From Ligustrum vulgare (lineage: Eukaryota > Streptophyta > Magnoliopsida > Lamiales > Oleaceae): a DNA stretch of 64,000 bases. Numbering within the stretch: position 1 is the first letter of the stretch; each line of letters opens with the position of its first letter. The notes under the pieces are model-generated. The model saw only the letters and a program-made list of their open reading frames with translations, did not search any database and was not told the origin of the DNA. Where the stretch lies: contig OY743174.1 of NCBI GenBank assembly GCA_963555705.1, positions 53,962,234 to 54,026,233 on the forward strand, written 5' to 3'. This document shows, in pieces, positions 1 through 11,629 of the stretch. The position numbers and the translations under genes are program-made.

Positions 1-272
1 TGAAATTGATAAGGAGGCCGCCGGAATTCGAGTGGTGGGCCACAACGAAATCGGAATCGGAAATAGTCTCGTACCAGAGCTTGGACACGCACTTGAATCG
101 CATTAGGGACTTAACTGGAAGACGCAAAAGCACTTCGATTACTAAGTCACGAGGGATCCGCTCCCCTGAATTAACGCCTCCGCCTCCGCAGCGACGTAAA
201 ACTTCTTTCGTATCAAGAATTGATGCAACTGCTTTCGATGATGACGATAATTTTTTTGCGCCTGTTAACTGA
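1..272 (+). CDS. 3' terminal exon of an unidentified gene (partial)
   Basis: The frame is open from the window edge (first full codon at 3) to a TGA at 270-272, giving about 90 residues. The stretch is hydrophilic. It starts with a WW-containing segment (EFEWWATT), then a basic Ser/Thr-rich part, a short proline run (PPPP), and ends in an acidic [11 protein letters not shown] tail. No catalytic motif or membrane segment is visible. The real start lies upstream of the window, so the first in-frame TTG should not be taken as a start. I do not recognise the family. It could be the C-terminal tail of a regulatory or membrane protein. Coding-like composition and a clean stop favour a real exon over chance. 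Confidence 0.5.
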   Translation, partial: KLIRRPPEFEWWATTKSESEIVSYQSLDTHLNRIRDLTGRRKSTSITKSRGIRSPELTPPPPQRRKTSFVSRIDATAFDDDDNFFAPVN

Positions 273-1156
273 TCCATTGATAGAGCTCTAAATATGTTTT
301 TGGTGAAGATTGAATTATGATTGCAATTTGCAACTCTTCTAAGTCTTCGTCTTCCTCTCCGGCCACGCTGAAGCTTTCAAAAGTTTAGTGGGGGCCACTC
401 TACCGTGTATCTCCGCCTTGACTAGCTGACTGTAAAGTCATTCTTCTTCCACCACATAGATGAAGAGATTCTAAAACGAAAGTTGTTTGTTTGTGCTAAA
501 ACTAAAAAAAATGTTTTGGTATCACCGATTTACGATTATTACGCTATGTAGAGGCATGTTTATATATTGAAGGAAGGAATTCAAATTTGGATAAAACAAA
601 CAAAGATTTTCAACGACAGCTAAGTTCCTGATAGTATAAATCGATGAATTTATAATTTCGCTTTCATATATTAATTAAGCCTTGTTCTTCACTGCAATAA
701 TTATAATATGTGAATGAATTTATAAACAACGAAATTTCTTAAATCACTCGTTAACCACACAAATTTTTCGAACACACTTTTTAACCACATATTTTACTTA
801 TTAGAAAATAAAAAATAAAAAAAATTGTCAAAAGATCCTAAACAGAGCCTAAGATTATAGGAGCGAAACGATTCTAAAAACATTTGTAAGGCAAGGCTAG
901 ATGTAATTCACAATTTAACAAATCAAAATTTGCCGATGGGACATTATTCATGAAACTTGTGATAAAAATTGTCATATATTGTCTCCCATAGTCATGAATT
1001 TTTATTTATTTTTATTACATATTCATGAAAATATTTAACTTCCACTATTTTGTTGCATGTTGTCTTTCAAATCCATAAACTTTGCTTTATTAATAGTAAT
1101 AATAATACCTTAATAGAACTTTCACGTGACATACCAGATAGAATGCAGGGACTTAT
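273..1156. other. Intergenic, 3' flank of the partial gene
   Basis: AT-rich sequence after the first stop codon. It presumably contains the 3' UTR of the partial gene and one MITE (679-849). I see no other gene or structured element. Confidence 0.5.
679..849. mobile_element. Tourist-like MITE (PIF/Harbinger type)
   Basis: A 171-bp AT-rich segment flanked on both sides by TAA (676-678 and 850-852). The ends are imperfect inverted repeats (GCCTTGTTC at left; AACAGAGCC at right). The interior has the TTTTTAACCACA-type motif seen in other small elements of this window. A three-base TAA/TTA duplication is the PIF/Harbinger signature. No coding capacity. Confidence 0.5.
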
Positions 1157-1517
1157 TGCTGCAAAATGGAACTTGAAGGATCAACTTAAACTACTACAAA
1201 GTTGTGATAAAACGTGATGAAAGCAAAGTGCGATTTTACAGTGTTGAAAAATTTGGAACTGTAGCAGAACTCGTCTCTCTCTTCACAAAAATGCTACAAC
1301 AATAATCAGTAAATATCAAACGTTTGTTAGCTAGGTTTTCCTGATTTCTTGGTTTGCTTGCCATGTGTATAGAGAATCATTTAGTCTGTATAGGGTGGTT
1401 ATTTGTAAACATTCTTATATGTATAGGTTGCAGCCTATATATTCTGTATGTTCTGGGTATTCAATTGAAGGAGATCGTATTCTAAATATTGTGAGTCTTT
1501 AAAGCTTTAAATTCTAA
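1157..1517 (+). repeat. Left LTR of copia-1
   Basis: Matches 4181-4540 over its whole length with scattered mismatches, including the shared end TTTAAATTCTAA. The PBS starts two bases after it. Confidence 0.8.
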
Positions 1518-1518
1518 T

Positions 1519-1530
1519 TGGTATCAGAGC
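1519..1530 (+). other. Primer binding site (initiator tRNA-Met type)
   Basis: TGGTATCAGAGC is the standard plant copia primer binding site, complementary to the 3' end of initiator tRNA-Met. It fixes the orientation of copia-1 as plus. Confidence 0.9.
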
Positions 1531-1536
1531 CTTCAA

Positions 1537-4178
1537 ATGGCAACTCCTTCTGAAACTAGTCACAAACCAGCTCAAACACTACCTTCGTTCAACCAAACCC
1601 AGTTCCACTAAATCTAACCTAAAATCTGTCAATCAAGCTAGATAAAGATAATTATTTGCTTTGGAAAAATATGGTTATGCCCATTATTAAAGGGCATAAC
1701 CTTCAAGGGCATCTGCTGAGCACACAGACTTGCCCACCTGAGTTCAACAATGTCGAATTCACAACTGATTCTGGAGTTGTTACTGAGAAGGTCCAAAACC
1801 CAGAACATACCAAGTGACTAACAAATGATTCTCTCCTCATGGGTGGCTATTAGCTTCAATGAGCTCAGATATAGCAGTAAGAGTTATGGGAAGCAATACA
1901 ACAACAGAAATGCGGAAGGTTGTCCAACAAAGTTTTGGTGTCCTTAATCGAGCCAGAATGCCCTTTCTTATTAGAGAGTTGCAGAGAATCCGAAAAGGAT
2001 CTATGACGATGGATAAATACTTGACATCGGTCAAGAGGCTAGCTGATAATCTGGAGGTTGCAGGGAAAGTCGTTGATGAACAAGACCTGATCAACCATGT
2101 TCTAGCTGGGCTGGATGAAGATTATACCCAAGTCGTGGTGTAGCTAAATGACAAAGAAAGCTTGAACTGGCATGAGATGACTTCGATTTTACTCACCTTT
2201 GAAAGCAGGTTAGAGTATCTAAAAGAAGTTAGAATGGGACTTGGCTAAGTAAATTTAAGCCAAGGAAGTTACAGAGGAACTGGTTCCAGTAGAAGAGCAA
2301 GAGGAAGTGTCAGGGGAAACCTTACCAGAGGCAGAGCAAGAACCAGAGGAGGAAGGCATATGGATTATAATACTCCATGTCAAATATGTGGTTTGCATAA
2401 CCAAGTTGACTGGTGCTATAAATGCTTTGATGAAAGTGTAGGAGGTTTGAAACCAGCTCAACTGAATGCATCAAATCAAAATACCAATGGAAATCATTCT
2501 TCCTATCTTGCATCCCCAAAAGATTTCATAGATCAAGGCTGGTATGCTGATTCAGGAGCCAGTAGTCATGTGAAAAATGACATGAAGCAGCTTAATGAAG
2601 CTTAGGGGTACACTAGTAATGAAGGGGTAAAGATTGGTGATGGTAAGTCCCTCTGATGAGAATCATTAATCATAGGAGGCTCGACAAGGAAAATCAATCA
2701 TTTGAGTCAAACAATTTTTGAAGTGCATGTTTTGGGAGCTCCGGGTCAACTATGGGCAATTTGGAAGAATATTCAAGGCTTAAACAAGAGGACAAGCCAA
2801 GAAAAGAAGCCTAGAATCAAATTGGGAGCAAATACATGAATATTTAATCAAGTTTGAGATTCAATTAAAGTTTTGACAGAGATAAAGTCCGAATTTGAGG
2901 TTCACTATTTCTTGAAGAATTGTATATCATTTCTTATAGTTTCCAAATCATTTTGAATCATCTCAATCGGATATCAGGATCAAAAATTATGATCCAAATA
3001 CTGAAGAAGACGCTTGCAGTCAATTTCGGTTAACAATTTTTGGTCGACCGAAAGTTATTGAAACATTCAGAATCACGCGTTTTCTACTAATTTTTGTGTT
3101 TTCTTTATTTTTTTCATATTTGTACTATTAATACTCATTTTATCTCAAACCCTACTAGTTTATGATGTATGAACATTGAAGTCCCCATGGTGAGTAAATT
3201 AGAGGTAAGAATTCCTCTTCAAATCTTGTTGCCTCTTGAGGTATTATTTTCGACTTCATGTGGATTTTATGAATCTTGTATTGTTGGAAGAAATCTATGA
3301 ACTTATTTATTTCTCTCCATTGGGTTAAAATTTATTCCTTAAAATTTTGGTTAGATTAAATTTGGGTTTATGTTTATTTTACCATTTTAGCTTTCTTGGG
3401 TTTGATATTAAATTATTGTGGGAATTTTTGGTCAATATACCATAGAGGGTCCTCATCACCCTCACTATTACTCATGTTGGTTCTAAATTTATTCCCAAAC
3501 AAGGCAAGAAATCTCTGTGCTTAAATAAAGTATTACATGTGCCTGAAATAAGGAAAAATTTACTCAGTGTTTCAAAATTTACTAAAGACAATGATGTGTT
3601 TATTGAATTTCATCCAACTTATTGTGTTGTGAAGGATCTGCCAACAGGGAGTCAACTGGCACAAGGGATGCTTGAAGATGGCCTTTACAAATTACAACTA
3701 CCAGATTCATCAAAACAAAACTCAGACTCTACTACACCCAAGTTCCAGTTGTTTTCTCTTCTTGTCTCTTGTAATAAAAAAATCTCAGAGTCAGTTAAGT
3801 GAGATAGAGAAATGGCATAAGAGATTAGGCCATCCTTCATTTCAAACTTTGAATTATATTTGAAGCTTTGTAACAAGTCAAGTTTACTAGATGAAAAGTT
3901 ATTATTCTATGATTCTGTCAAATAGGAAAGAGTGATAAGCTTCCTTTCAAGTTGTCCACGTTAAGAGCATCCAATCCCTTCGATCTAATACACTCTGATC
4001 TCTGGGGCCCTTCACCCATAAAATCAAATGCTGGTTATAGATATTATATATTGTTTGTTGATGATTATAGTAGATATGTGTGGACTTATCCCCTTAAACA
4101 AAAACCAAACAATCTGAGTACATTCATTCATTTCAAACAATATGTGGAAAAACAATTTGAGAGAAACATTAAGACTTT
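1537..4178 (+). pseudogene. Broken copia gag-protease-integrase
   Basis: An ATG at 1537, just after the PBS, starts a gag-like frame that soon meets stops. The gag core at about 1859-2143 (ending HVLAGLDEDYTQVVV) is typical of the plant copia UBN2/retrotrans_gag family. A degenerate zinc knuckle (CQICGLHN...CYKC) lies near 2385-2450. The protease active-site motif WYADSGASSHV is at about 2540-2575. After the solo LTR the frame resumes with HVPEIRKNLLSVSKF, the GAG-pre-integrase motif (WHKRLGHPSFQTL, near 3815) and the integrase start (HSDLWGPSPIKS then VDDYSRYVW, near 3985-4085). Reverse transcriptase and RNase H are absent. Frameshifts and stops make it non-coding today. Confidence 0.85.
2654..3458. 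mobile_element. Solo LTR (probably Ty3/gypsy) nested in copia-1
   Basis: An 805-bp insertion begins TGATGAG and ends CTCATCA. It is flanked by an exact five-base duplication, CCCTC, at 2649-2653 and 3459-3463. Removing it and one CCCTC restores an uninterrupted copia frame (DGKSL joined to TITHVG). TG...CA ends, a 5-bp TSD and no internal coding sequence are the marks of a solo LTR left by recombination between the two LTRs of a full element. The parent superfamily is inferred from size and general composition only. Confidence 0.85.
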
Positions 4179-4180
4179 AT

Positions 4181-4540
4181 TGCTGCAAAACGGAACTTGA
4201 AGGATCAACTTAAACTACTACGAAGTTGTGATAAAACGTGATGAAAGCAAAGTGCGATTTTATAGTGTTGAAAAATTTGGAACTTTAGCTGAACTCGTCT
4301 CTCTCTTCACAAAAATGCTGCAACAATAATCTATAATTATCAGACATTTGTTAGCTAGGTTTTCCTATTTTTTGGTTTGCTTGCCATGTGTATAGAGAAT
4401 CATTTAGCATGTATATGGTGGTTATTTGTATTCATTCTTATATGTATAGGTTGCAGCTTATAAATTCTATATCTTTTGGGTATTCAATTGAAGGAGATCG
4501 TATTCTCAATATTGTGAGTCTTTATAGCTTTAAATTCTAA
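4181..4540 (+). repeat. Right LTR of copia-1
   Basis: Direct repeat of 1157-1517. It abuts the truncated integrase frame with no polypurine tract left, so the deletion removed everything from integrase to the LTR edge. Confidence 0.8.
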
Positions 4541-4938
4541 GTATACCAACTTACTATCATGCCATGTTATGAAAGTCTTTTTAATCTAATAAAGATGTTG
4601 TTACAATCCTTATTTTACCATTTTTTGATCATAGTGGCTTAATAATGAGCACGTGAAAGATTTGTTATGATCATATGGTTTTCTTGGCTGAGATATTTAT
4701 GTCAATTTAAGGGACGGTGATAAGTGAGAAATGTGAAATTGTGATGAGATTTTTTGGAAATAAGTTGAAGTTTAATGATCTAATAGAAATAAATTAAAAG
4801 TGTAATGACTCAATCGAAGTTTCTCTGAAAGTTCAGTGATCACTGATGAAATTCTCCCTCCAAGGCTCCAACAGTCCAACTTCCCCCTCACCCAAAACAA
4901 TCCAAAGGCAGGCAGCTGAGAATAAAGAAGACACAAAA
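4541..4938 (+). other. Upstream region of the PAA1-like gene
   Basis: About 400 bp between copia-1 and the ATG at 4939. It should hold the promoter and 5' UTR. An upstream in-frame ATG at 4846 would extend the protein by 31 residues, but those residues do not resemble a transit peptide and the MES start at 4939 fits PAA1 better. No clear TATA box was identified. Confidence 0.45.
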
Positions 4939-6473
4939 ATGGAGTCAATATTACTCTATTCGAGTCCTTTGTACCCCTCCAAGTCCTTAATTTCCCATTC
5001 TACCACTCTCACCCACCGGCGCTTTTCCCCGAATCGTTCGAGTGAACTTGCTCACCTCCAGTTCAGGTGTAGCGAGTTCGGCAGGATTCGTGCGGGTCCT
5101 GTGGTACAAGGTATTGGTCATGTGGACCCACATCGGACCCAATTGCACTGCGCGGCTAGCGCTGTTTCCTCTTTTGCTTCCGATGGCGGAGGGTCTGAAG
5201 GGATTGATGGGAATGTCGGCGGCGGTGACGGTGATGGTGCGCAGAAGGGTTGTGAGGGGAAGTTGACGGAGGTGGCCTCCGGGGCTGATGATGCTTCTCC
5301 TTTCAATCCTGATGTTATTGTTCTTCATGTTGGAGTGAGTCTTTTTATTTCTCCTCAAATTTATCTCGCTAAATTTAATAATACAAATAAATAGCTACGC
5401 TGTCTTCAGTTTTTAAATCAAATATTTGGTTAGCCATAAATATAATTCTTCAAATTGAGAATTACTCATAAGTCATCCAGTAGCTCGTTGGACGAAATTT
5501 GGAAGGGTTTTATATTTTTGACTTTTGATTTAAAAAAAAAAAAAAACTTCTTTTCTTAACTTTAACAAAAAAAAGGATAATTTCTTGAGTATCATAAATT
5601 ACACGTTCAGCAAAAATGAGTATTGATTGTCTGTTTGAATGAATTTTTACTCTTTGTTCTGTTCAATATCTTTTAATTAACTTTTCTAAAATTGCAGGGA
5701 ATGACATGCGGGGGATGCTCGGCAAGTGTGCAGAAAATTTTAGAAAGTCAAGTAAGTGCATAAAATCATGGTGCATCTACGAGTAATTTTGATGCCTGCC
5801 CGCCCATGTCTAAAATTTGTTTAAGATTTGGGTGTAAAGAAACTTCACTGTTGAGCTTCTTTGTTTTTTGTGTAATGGCATTGGTTAATTTATTTCATAT
5901 CAAAGATACCATTGTTGCTAGCTTTTTGAGAATTCAAAGTAGAGTTTGTACTTGTTTTTTCTTGCCCTCACATGTAGGTATCTACTGTTTGTTAAAATGA
6001 AAACTCAGAAAAACCACTCTCTAGCAGGATAAAGACGTGGAGCAGGAAAAACAAATTTAATACAAGAATCGCATTACCAATCTCAACTTATTATAACGCA
6101 TAACTTGCTGCTGCCGATAATTGTGATACTGATACTAATGAAAGAGAGCTACCAGATACTATAATTTTTTAGACCATTGTTGACGTGTCTAATGGACAAT
6201 GTCTTACAGTATGGGCATGTAGTTTGCCACGTGTTGTTTTACGTCTTGGAGATTTCTTACTAGAAGCCTTGTTGCCATAATGGTTTAAGTAATAATTATT
6301 ATATTAAATTTGTGAACAGCCACAGGTTTGTTCTGCTAATGTGGATCTCACAACTGAGACTGCAATTATCTGGCCTGCATCTGAGGCCAAGACTGCAATC
6401 AACTGGCAAAAGGATTTAGGAGAGGCTTTTGCAAAGCACTTGACAAGTTGTGGATTCGAATCTAATCTTCAAG
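4939..6473 (+). pseudogene. PAA1: 5' fragment of a chloroplast copper-transporting P1B-ATPase gene (PAA1/HMA6-like), exons 1-3 only
   Basis: Exon 1 (4939-5334) encodes a Ser-rich N-terminus of chloroplast transit peptide type followed by an acidic Gly-rich linker and VIVLHVG. Exon 2 (5698-5751) encodes GMTCGGCSASVQKILESQ. Exon 3 (6320-6473) begins PQVCSANVDLTTETAIIWP and ends CGFESNLQ. Splice sites are consistent: GTGAGT/GCAG, GTAAGT/ACAG, and GTTTGC after exon 3. Joined, these give one heavy-metal-associated (HMA) domain with its CxxC copper-binding pair in GMTCGGC. In the family (known from Arabidopsis PAA1) this domain precedes eight membrane segments, the actuator, the DKTG phosphorylation site and the ATP-binding domain. 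None of those parts is visible before the next gene at 42.8 kb on this strand. The three exons themselves have no stops. The gene is therefore a truncated copy, or less likely one with a giant transposon-filled intron. Confidence 0.75.
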
Positions 6474-7376
6474 GTTTGCAATTTTCTGTTTACAATTTTG
6501 AAGTTTTTTTTTTGGTTCTGCAATTCTTTGTGCCTCTCATGGATGTGTGATAATGTGATTCTTTAAGATGACATGTACCGGTCTGTGTTTCAAATGCTAC
6601 TCAGCTACTGGATCACCCGTATGAGAAAGAGAAACTGAAAACACGAACAAGCTTGAAAAGCAGTTCTCCAAATGTCACAATTCAGATATATGGGAAGTCA
6701 TGAAACAGTCCTTGGTGTCGGAATAAGATGATTGTAATGCACTAAAATGCAAGATGTTGTTTCCTCGTGTACTCTCTGACAAATATCAGTTTCATAGATT
6801 CCTTGTGAAATTAGGAATTGACCGGAAAGTCAATGGTTGAATTACAATAATCCTTGGGTACCATTGTCTACCGAACTCATTGATATCATTTTGTAAGAGG
6901 GGTTACAGATTCTGGATTAATTAGGTTCACCGGTACCAGACCTATTGAAAGTTTTTCTCTATAAAAAATTCAACAGGCCTCTATTATCTACATTAAAAGA
7001 TTTGTCTGCTGGGAACACGTTGGGTTATGAAGAGTTTCAAATATATAAATATATTAAAAGAAACTGATTTTAATTACAAACATTTGCTGCTCTAAGTTGA
7101 TAGAGGTCAATAATTAGTTGTGATTTTACTAGAATAATTCAGCACTTCAAAGCCTGATCTGTTAGATTCCAAAAATGATGGAATAAATGATATCAACATA
7201 TAAAATCGTACAATAGGCATAGGAAAGATTTTAATGAAGCTCAAGTACTAATTTGGAGTATTCAGAGAATTATGAGCCTTCCTTGGACACTTTCTTAAGG
7301 ATTATAGCTCATAATAATCTTAGTTCTGTCATTATTCAATTTTTCATTTGATGAAGTCATGTTCTCTTATTATTTA
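6474..7376. other. Non-coding region after PAA1 exon 3
   Basis: No frame resembling the next PAA1 exon (membrane segment region) and no other gene could be recognised. A conserved-looking donor (GTTTGC) opens it, so it begins as former intron. Confidence 0.4.
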
Positions 7377-7573
7377 GCCTCGTTTGAGCCCATTATCTAA
7401 AAACTCATTTTTCCCAACTTATTTTAACCACACATTCTCACAAAAAAAAATAAATAAATAATGCATAAATCTAAAACTTTTCCATACTTCTTAACGACAC
7501 TTTCTCCAAAAAAAAATCATTATTACAAAATCTATTTCTCCTAAAAATGGGGCTCAGCCGCTCAAACATAGCC
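7377..7573. mobile_element. Tourist-like MITE
   Basis: A 197-bp element with TTA on both sides (7374-7376 and 7574-7576). Terminal inverted repeats are GCCTCGTTTGAGC at left and GCTCAAACATAGCC at right. The interior is AT-rich with the ACCACACATTCTC motif common to this MITE group. No ORF. Confidence 0.7.
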
Positions 7574-10500
7574 TTATTTTCTACTGTGAGGGGTGTTTTG
7601 GAAATTTGAGAATATTCTGGCAGGAAGTCATAACAGGTTAGCATGTCCTAGTCTAGTCTAATTATGTTTTAAGGTTGTCCATTTTGATTGAGGATTTGTA
7701 CTATTCATTTTAATCCAGATTCCTATTTTTAATTTATATGGAAGTTCTGTTCTAATTGAGCTGGCATTGGCGGAATCTTTTGTTTTATTTAAAATTGAAT
7801 AATATTTATCTTTATGCGATTTTGCTTTCTTGAAGTTGTATTTCCATGTGAGCATAAGAGGAGTCCTTAGAGTATCCATGCACTGTCATCAAAGTAGACT
7901 TCAGCCTCTGATTCTAAATTGTTTCTACATTTTGTCCTCAAGCTTGAGCCCCAATTTCCCTAATAATTAAGCTCCTAGAAACCACCTTCCTCCCAAGCTT
8001 GAGTTATTGAAGAAGTTCAGAAATCCAACCAGTGACACTGGTGGAGCCAGGATGGGTCCGGTGGGGGAAAGTTGCTTCCTCTGGGATTTGAGTGCACTTC
8101 TGATTTGATTAATTAGTGTACAACATAGCAACAATGTTTTATATTTGCAAAGTACATGAATCACAGTAGCCCGCTTTATGTTAATGTTAAGAGACTAAAA
8201 GAGCATGAACAAGTGAATCTTTCGTATGACCAGTGAATAGATGGGATCATATATAGGACTAATTAGTAAGGGTCATCATTATCATTGTATTGTTTATGTA
8301 GTCATTATGCTTCTAAGCAAAGATAAAGTTCTATAAATTGAAATGATTAGACAATGATTTTTAACATTTATTAATGATTTTGTACTATTATCTTCATATC
8401 TTGTTTCAAAAATTTCACTCTTAGTTAAGTCACGTAGCTCGTACCCCAACTGAATTACATTTCTGGAGCTGGCCCTGACTAGAGTATACTTTGTGAGCTG
8501 TGCGTCAAAATTTATCTCCTTCGATTTATTTTTGACTCTTTATTCCCCTTCCTCTTATTTCCAATTCTCAATCATCACCTCTATAACTTATCATTATCAA
8601 TACATAATATTACACAAAGTTTCTTTGATAAAGTAATGTTACCTATCGCACTGCCTCTGGTCACTTTTTAACTATAATAAAGTTGTAGGTAAATCATGTC
8701 ATTCTAGGTCACGAAAGCTTAAATAGAAACAAACATGAGTAAAGTAAACGTACACTGATTTAAATTCTGGAAAGTATTTAAAATCAAGAAATGGAGGAAA
8801 ATAAGTACTGAATTTTGTCTGTATACTTGAGAATCAGAATTGAGATAGATTATTTGTATGTTGGCAATTTCAAGTATCCATTTGTGGGTTAAATTGTAAA
8901 ATTAATAGTTGTCCTACATATTTTTTTTTTGAACACAATCCTTTTAATGACCTGAAAGACAAAAGAGGATATTTAGCCTCTTATATCCTGGTTTTTTGCT
9001 CAAGGAAGAGAGAAAAGGGAAAATGCCACGGCATCTATTATTAGCACAATGAACTTGTCCTTTACTGTTTTCGAGTTAGACAAGTCACATTTGGGCTTTG
9101 TGTAACTTGCATATTGTCATGGATGATAGGTATATCAGGAAGCTGTTGAAGGGAAAATCTCATCATGACACAATCTTGTAGCAATTATCTTTCTTCTTCA
9201 TGGTAAATGGTACCTCCCTACGATTACAGTATCATAATTTTGTACTTTTCAAATAGTTTCTTGTGACTAATAAAATAGTTTTTTTTAATCCATCAAATGA
9301 TACTTCTCTTTAGCTGCTGCTGGATCTGGGAAAAGCAGGCTTATCTATTAATAAAACTCCATTCAATATGGATTATTTACCTTCACACTAGTCGATGAAA
9401 TTCATTCCTAAACAATAGTCAATTTATTCGAGTTCTGTTGCCACGCCTGTTGTAAGATCTAAAGAACATTTGTTTTTGGAGACGTGTTCATTTCCTCGCG
9501 CCTTGGTAGGAAACAATTTGTGCATATGGTATGTTTCTCCCCCACTATAATAGTCGTCGAACAGAGTCTTAATGATCTTGTAGAGTCCCACATATTCAAG
9601 AATGATAAACCATGATGCATGGAATGATGAAATCTAAGTTCAAGCACACCGGACGTAGATTGAATATTGAAGAGCTTCTAAGGATTCTATCTAAAACAAA
9701 CCAAATAGAACTACAATTTATAATGTATTAAAATAGAAAAATTAGGGGGAAAGACTCCTCCACTTGTGCAAGGATTAATGTCTAAAAATGGACCATGAAA
9801 AGGACAAAAGGTAAAGAGACGAAGGATCGAGCTGGAGATTTTCAATTAAAAAAAAAAAAAAAGGGATCGAGCTGGAGTCGAACAGGTATCCACTGTGCAT
9901 TATCAGTTACCATAGTTAGCTGCACTATCATGAATTCATGCTAATAGACCTTGAAGTACTAATCTTTCCAGATTAGTTAAATTCCACGTGGCTGTCCCCT
10001 ATTGGATGGCCGGCTGAAGACAAAGACAGCTAACTGATTACGTGTGTACAGAGTAACAAAAAGGCACTTCCTTTATATTTAAGGAATCAATAATTTTAGA
10101 TTTAAAATATTTTAAAGTGACATTGTGATGTGTCAAATTCTTGTGTTTTAAATTATAAAATTATAATCAAATGAATAATCATTCAATGAAAACATGAAAC
10201 ATCATAATATTATTTTAAAATATTCAAAATAAATGTTCATCTAAAATTGTATCGTATATACATGTTTGCCCCTAACAAAATATTCAATTCCAATTGTTAT
10301 CCTCGTTCTTTGTGTCTGAATGGATCAAATTTTTGTTCGGTAATTTATCAATTTATAATTTACACAATTTTTCAAATCATACATGTTTTCTCTCTAATTA
10401 TTAATCAAACATCTTATATCGAAAAATGAAAAAAAAAAACTGATTTATAATCTGGCTACAAGATCCGAATAGAGGCTTAACCACCCACAAAATTTTCTCT

Positions 10501-11052
10501 CAATTAGTTTTACGTATAGACAGGCAGTTTAGTGAGTAATTTTTGTTTACAATGTTAGTATTAAAAGACGAGAGGTGAAAAAATTAGTATGTACAGTATA
10601 GAATGCCATTTGACTCGACTCTTTAAATGATACATTCATATTTATATTAATTAATATATTTTATTTTTTCTTGTTTTTTAAACTTATTAATTTTTGTCGG
10701 AACGATGAAATAATTAATTTTTCTACCAATTTTACTGATGGTAAAAAGTTGATAACAAATAATTAATTATTTTTATAATATGCTTATTGAAGGACCTACT
10801 CATTTATTGACATATTATGAAGTAAAATTTCAATGATTTTATTTATTTATTTTCAAAATATATTAATTCAAAATTTTCATTTCTAACTTAATAAATTTAT
10901 ATAACATATATTTATTTATTTTCAAATATATTAATCCAAATTTTTCATTTTCAATATAACACATTTACATAGATATGACATTTATTTATATTCACATATA
11001 TTAATACAATTTTTTCATTTCCTACATAACACATTTACGTATCTTTATTTTT
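7574..11052. other. Long intergenic stretch without recognisable genes
   Basis: About 3.5 kb of AT-rich DNA. Short antisense or sense frames (60-73 codons) show no family motif and look like chance. The only structure I can support is a tiny insertion with a duplicated target at 9824-9877. The last 400 bp before the gypsy LTR consist of TATTTATTT-type low-complexity sequence with a loose ~60-bp repetition of ACATTTATTTAT...TTAATNCAA...TTTTCATTTC (10800-11050). Confidence 0.4.
9824..9877. repeat. 14-bp direct repeat flanking a 26-nt A-tailed insertion
   Basis: GGATCGAGCTGGAG occurs at 9824-9837 and again at 9864-9877. Between them lie 26 bases ending in a run of A. This looks like a target-site duplication around an extremely 5'-truncated, poly-A tailed retroposition product. 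Confidence 0.5.
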
Positions 11053-11450
11053 TGATAAGTGTATTTTATACACTTATTTGTATATCTAAAATAGGTGTAA
11101 TTATTGTCGTTTAGGAATATTTGCTTTTTAATTTGTGTTTATTGTTTACTTTTCAGAAAATATCCTAAAAGATGAAGAATGATGAAATCAATGGGAAAAA
11201 CGCATAATTGGATTGCTAATTGGAGGTAAATTGGACAAGTGAGGAGTTTGTAACGTCAACCGGGAAGGTTCATGGTGCTCATGTGAACAAATCAGAGGTT
11301 GAAGGACCCAAGTGAATGAATTGAGAGCTTAAATGGGCAAATCGAGAAGAAGATAAAGTTTGAGGACTAAATTGCAACAATTGAAAGTTGAGGATTGAAT
11401 GTGCAATTAAAAGTCAGGGACCAACTTACACAGTCGAGAAAAGATGTAAG

Positions 11451-11535
11451 TCGCGATCGCTGGATACGTGCCACGCGATCGCGAGATGGTGCGAAAATAT
11501 AACTCGAGAGTTTTAGGGTCAAGCACGCGATCGCG
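11451..11535. repeat. Cluster of GCGATCGC palindromes in the LTR promoter region
   Basis: Exact GCGATCGC at 11453-11460, 11475-11482 and 11527-11534, each within a longer CG-rich context such as CGCGATCGCG. They lie 90-170 bp upstream of the TATA box, in U3. The right LTR has the same three at 20179, 20201 and 20253. Confidence 0.85.
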
Positions 11536-11621
11536 CAGTTATCCGACTGGGCCGACTGTGAGCTTTTTCTCGCGATTTTCAACAGAAGTTTCTCTTTCTT
11601 GACCTAGGTTTCTCCAAAACC

Positions 11622-11629
11622 TATATATA
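11622..11629 (+). promoter_or_regulatory. Probable LTR TATA box
   Basis: TATATATA within CCTATATATACAAC. The same motif is kept in the right LTR near 20348. The position, after the U3 palindromes and about 900 bp before the PBS, fits an LTR promoter. Confidence 0.6.

Larger units (their letters stand above)
1157..4540 (+). mobile_element. Ty1/copia LTR retrotransposon, internally deleted (copia-1)
   Basis: Two direct repeats of about 360 bp (1157-1517 and 4181-4540) bracket gag, protease and the start of integrase. A tRNA-Met type primer binding site follows the left LTR. The internal region stops in the integrase core (about 4178) and joins directly to the right LTR, so the rest of integrase, reverse transcriptase and RNase H are missing. 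The gag region has several stops and frame breaks. An 805-bp solo LTR sits at 2654-3458. I found no clear target-site duplication, and the LTR ends are approximate because the termini are not canonical TG...CA. Confidence 0.85.

Noticed and set aside
4987..5358. Minus-strand 123-codon frame over PAA1 exon 1
   Set aside because: Antisense shadow of a GC-rich coding exon.
9864..9910. tRNA-like text (GAGCTGGAGTCGAACAGG)
   Set aside because: Resembles a T-arm but no cloverleaf can be built and no flanking tRNA features are present.
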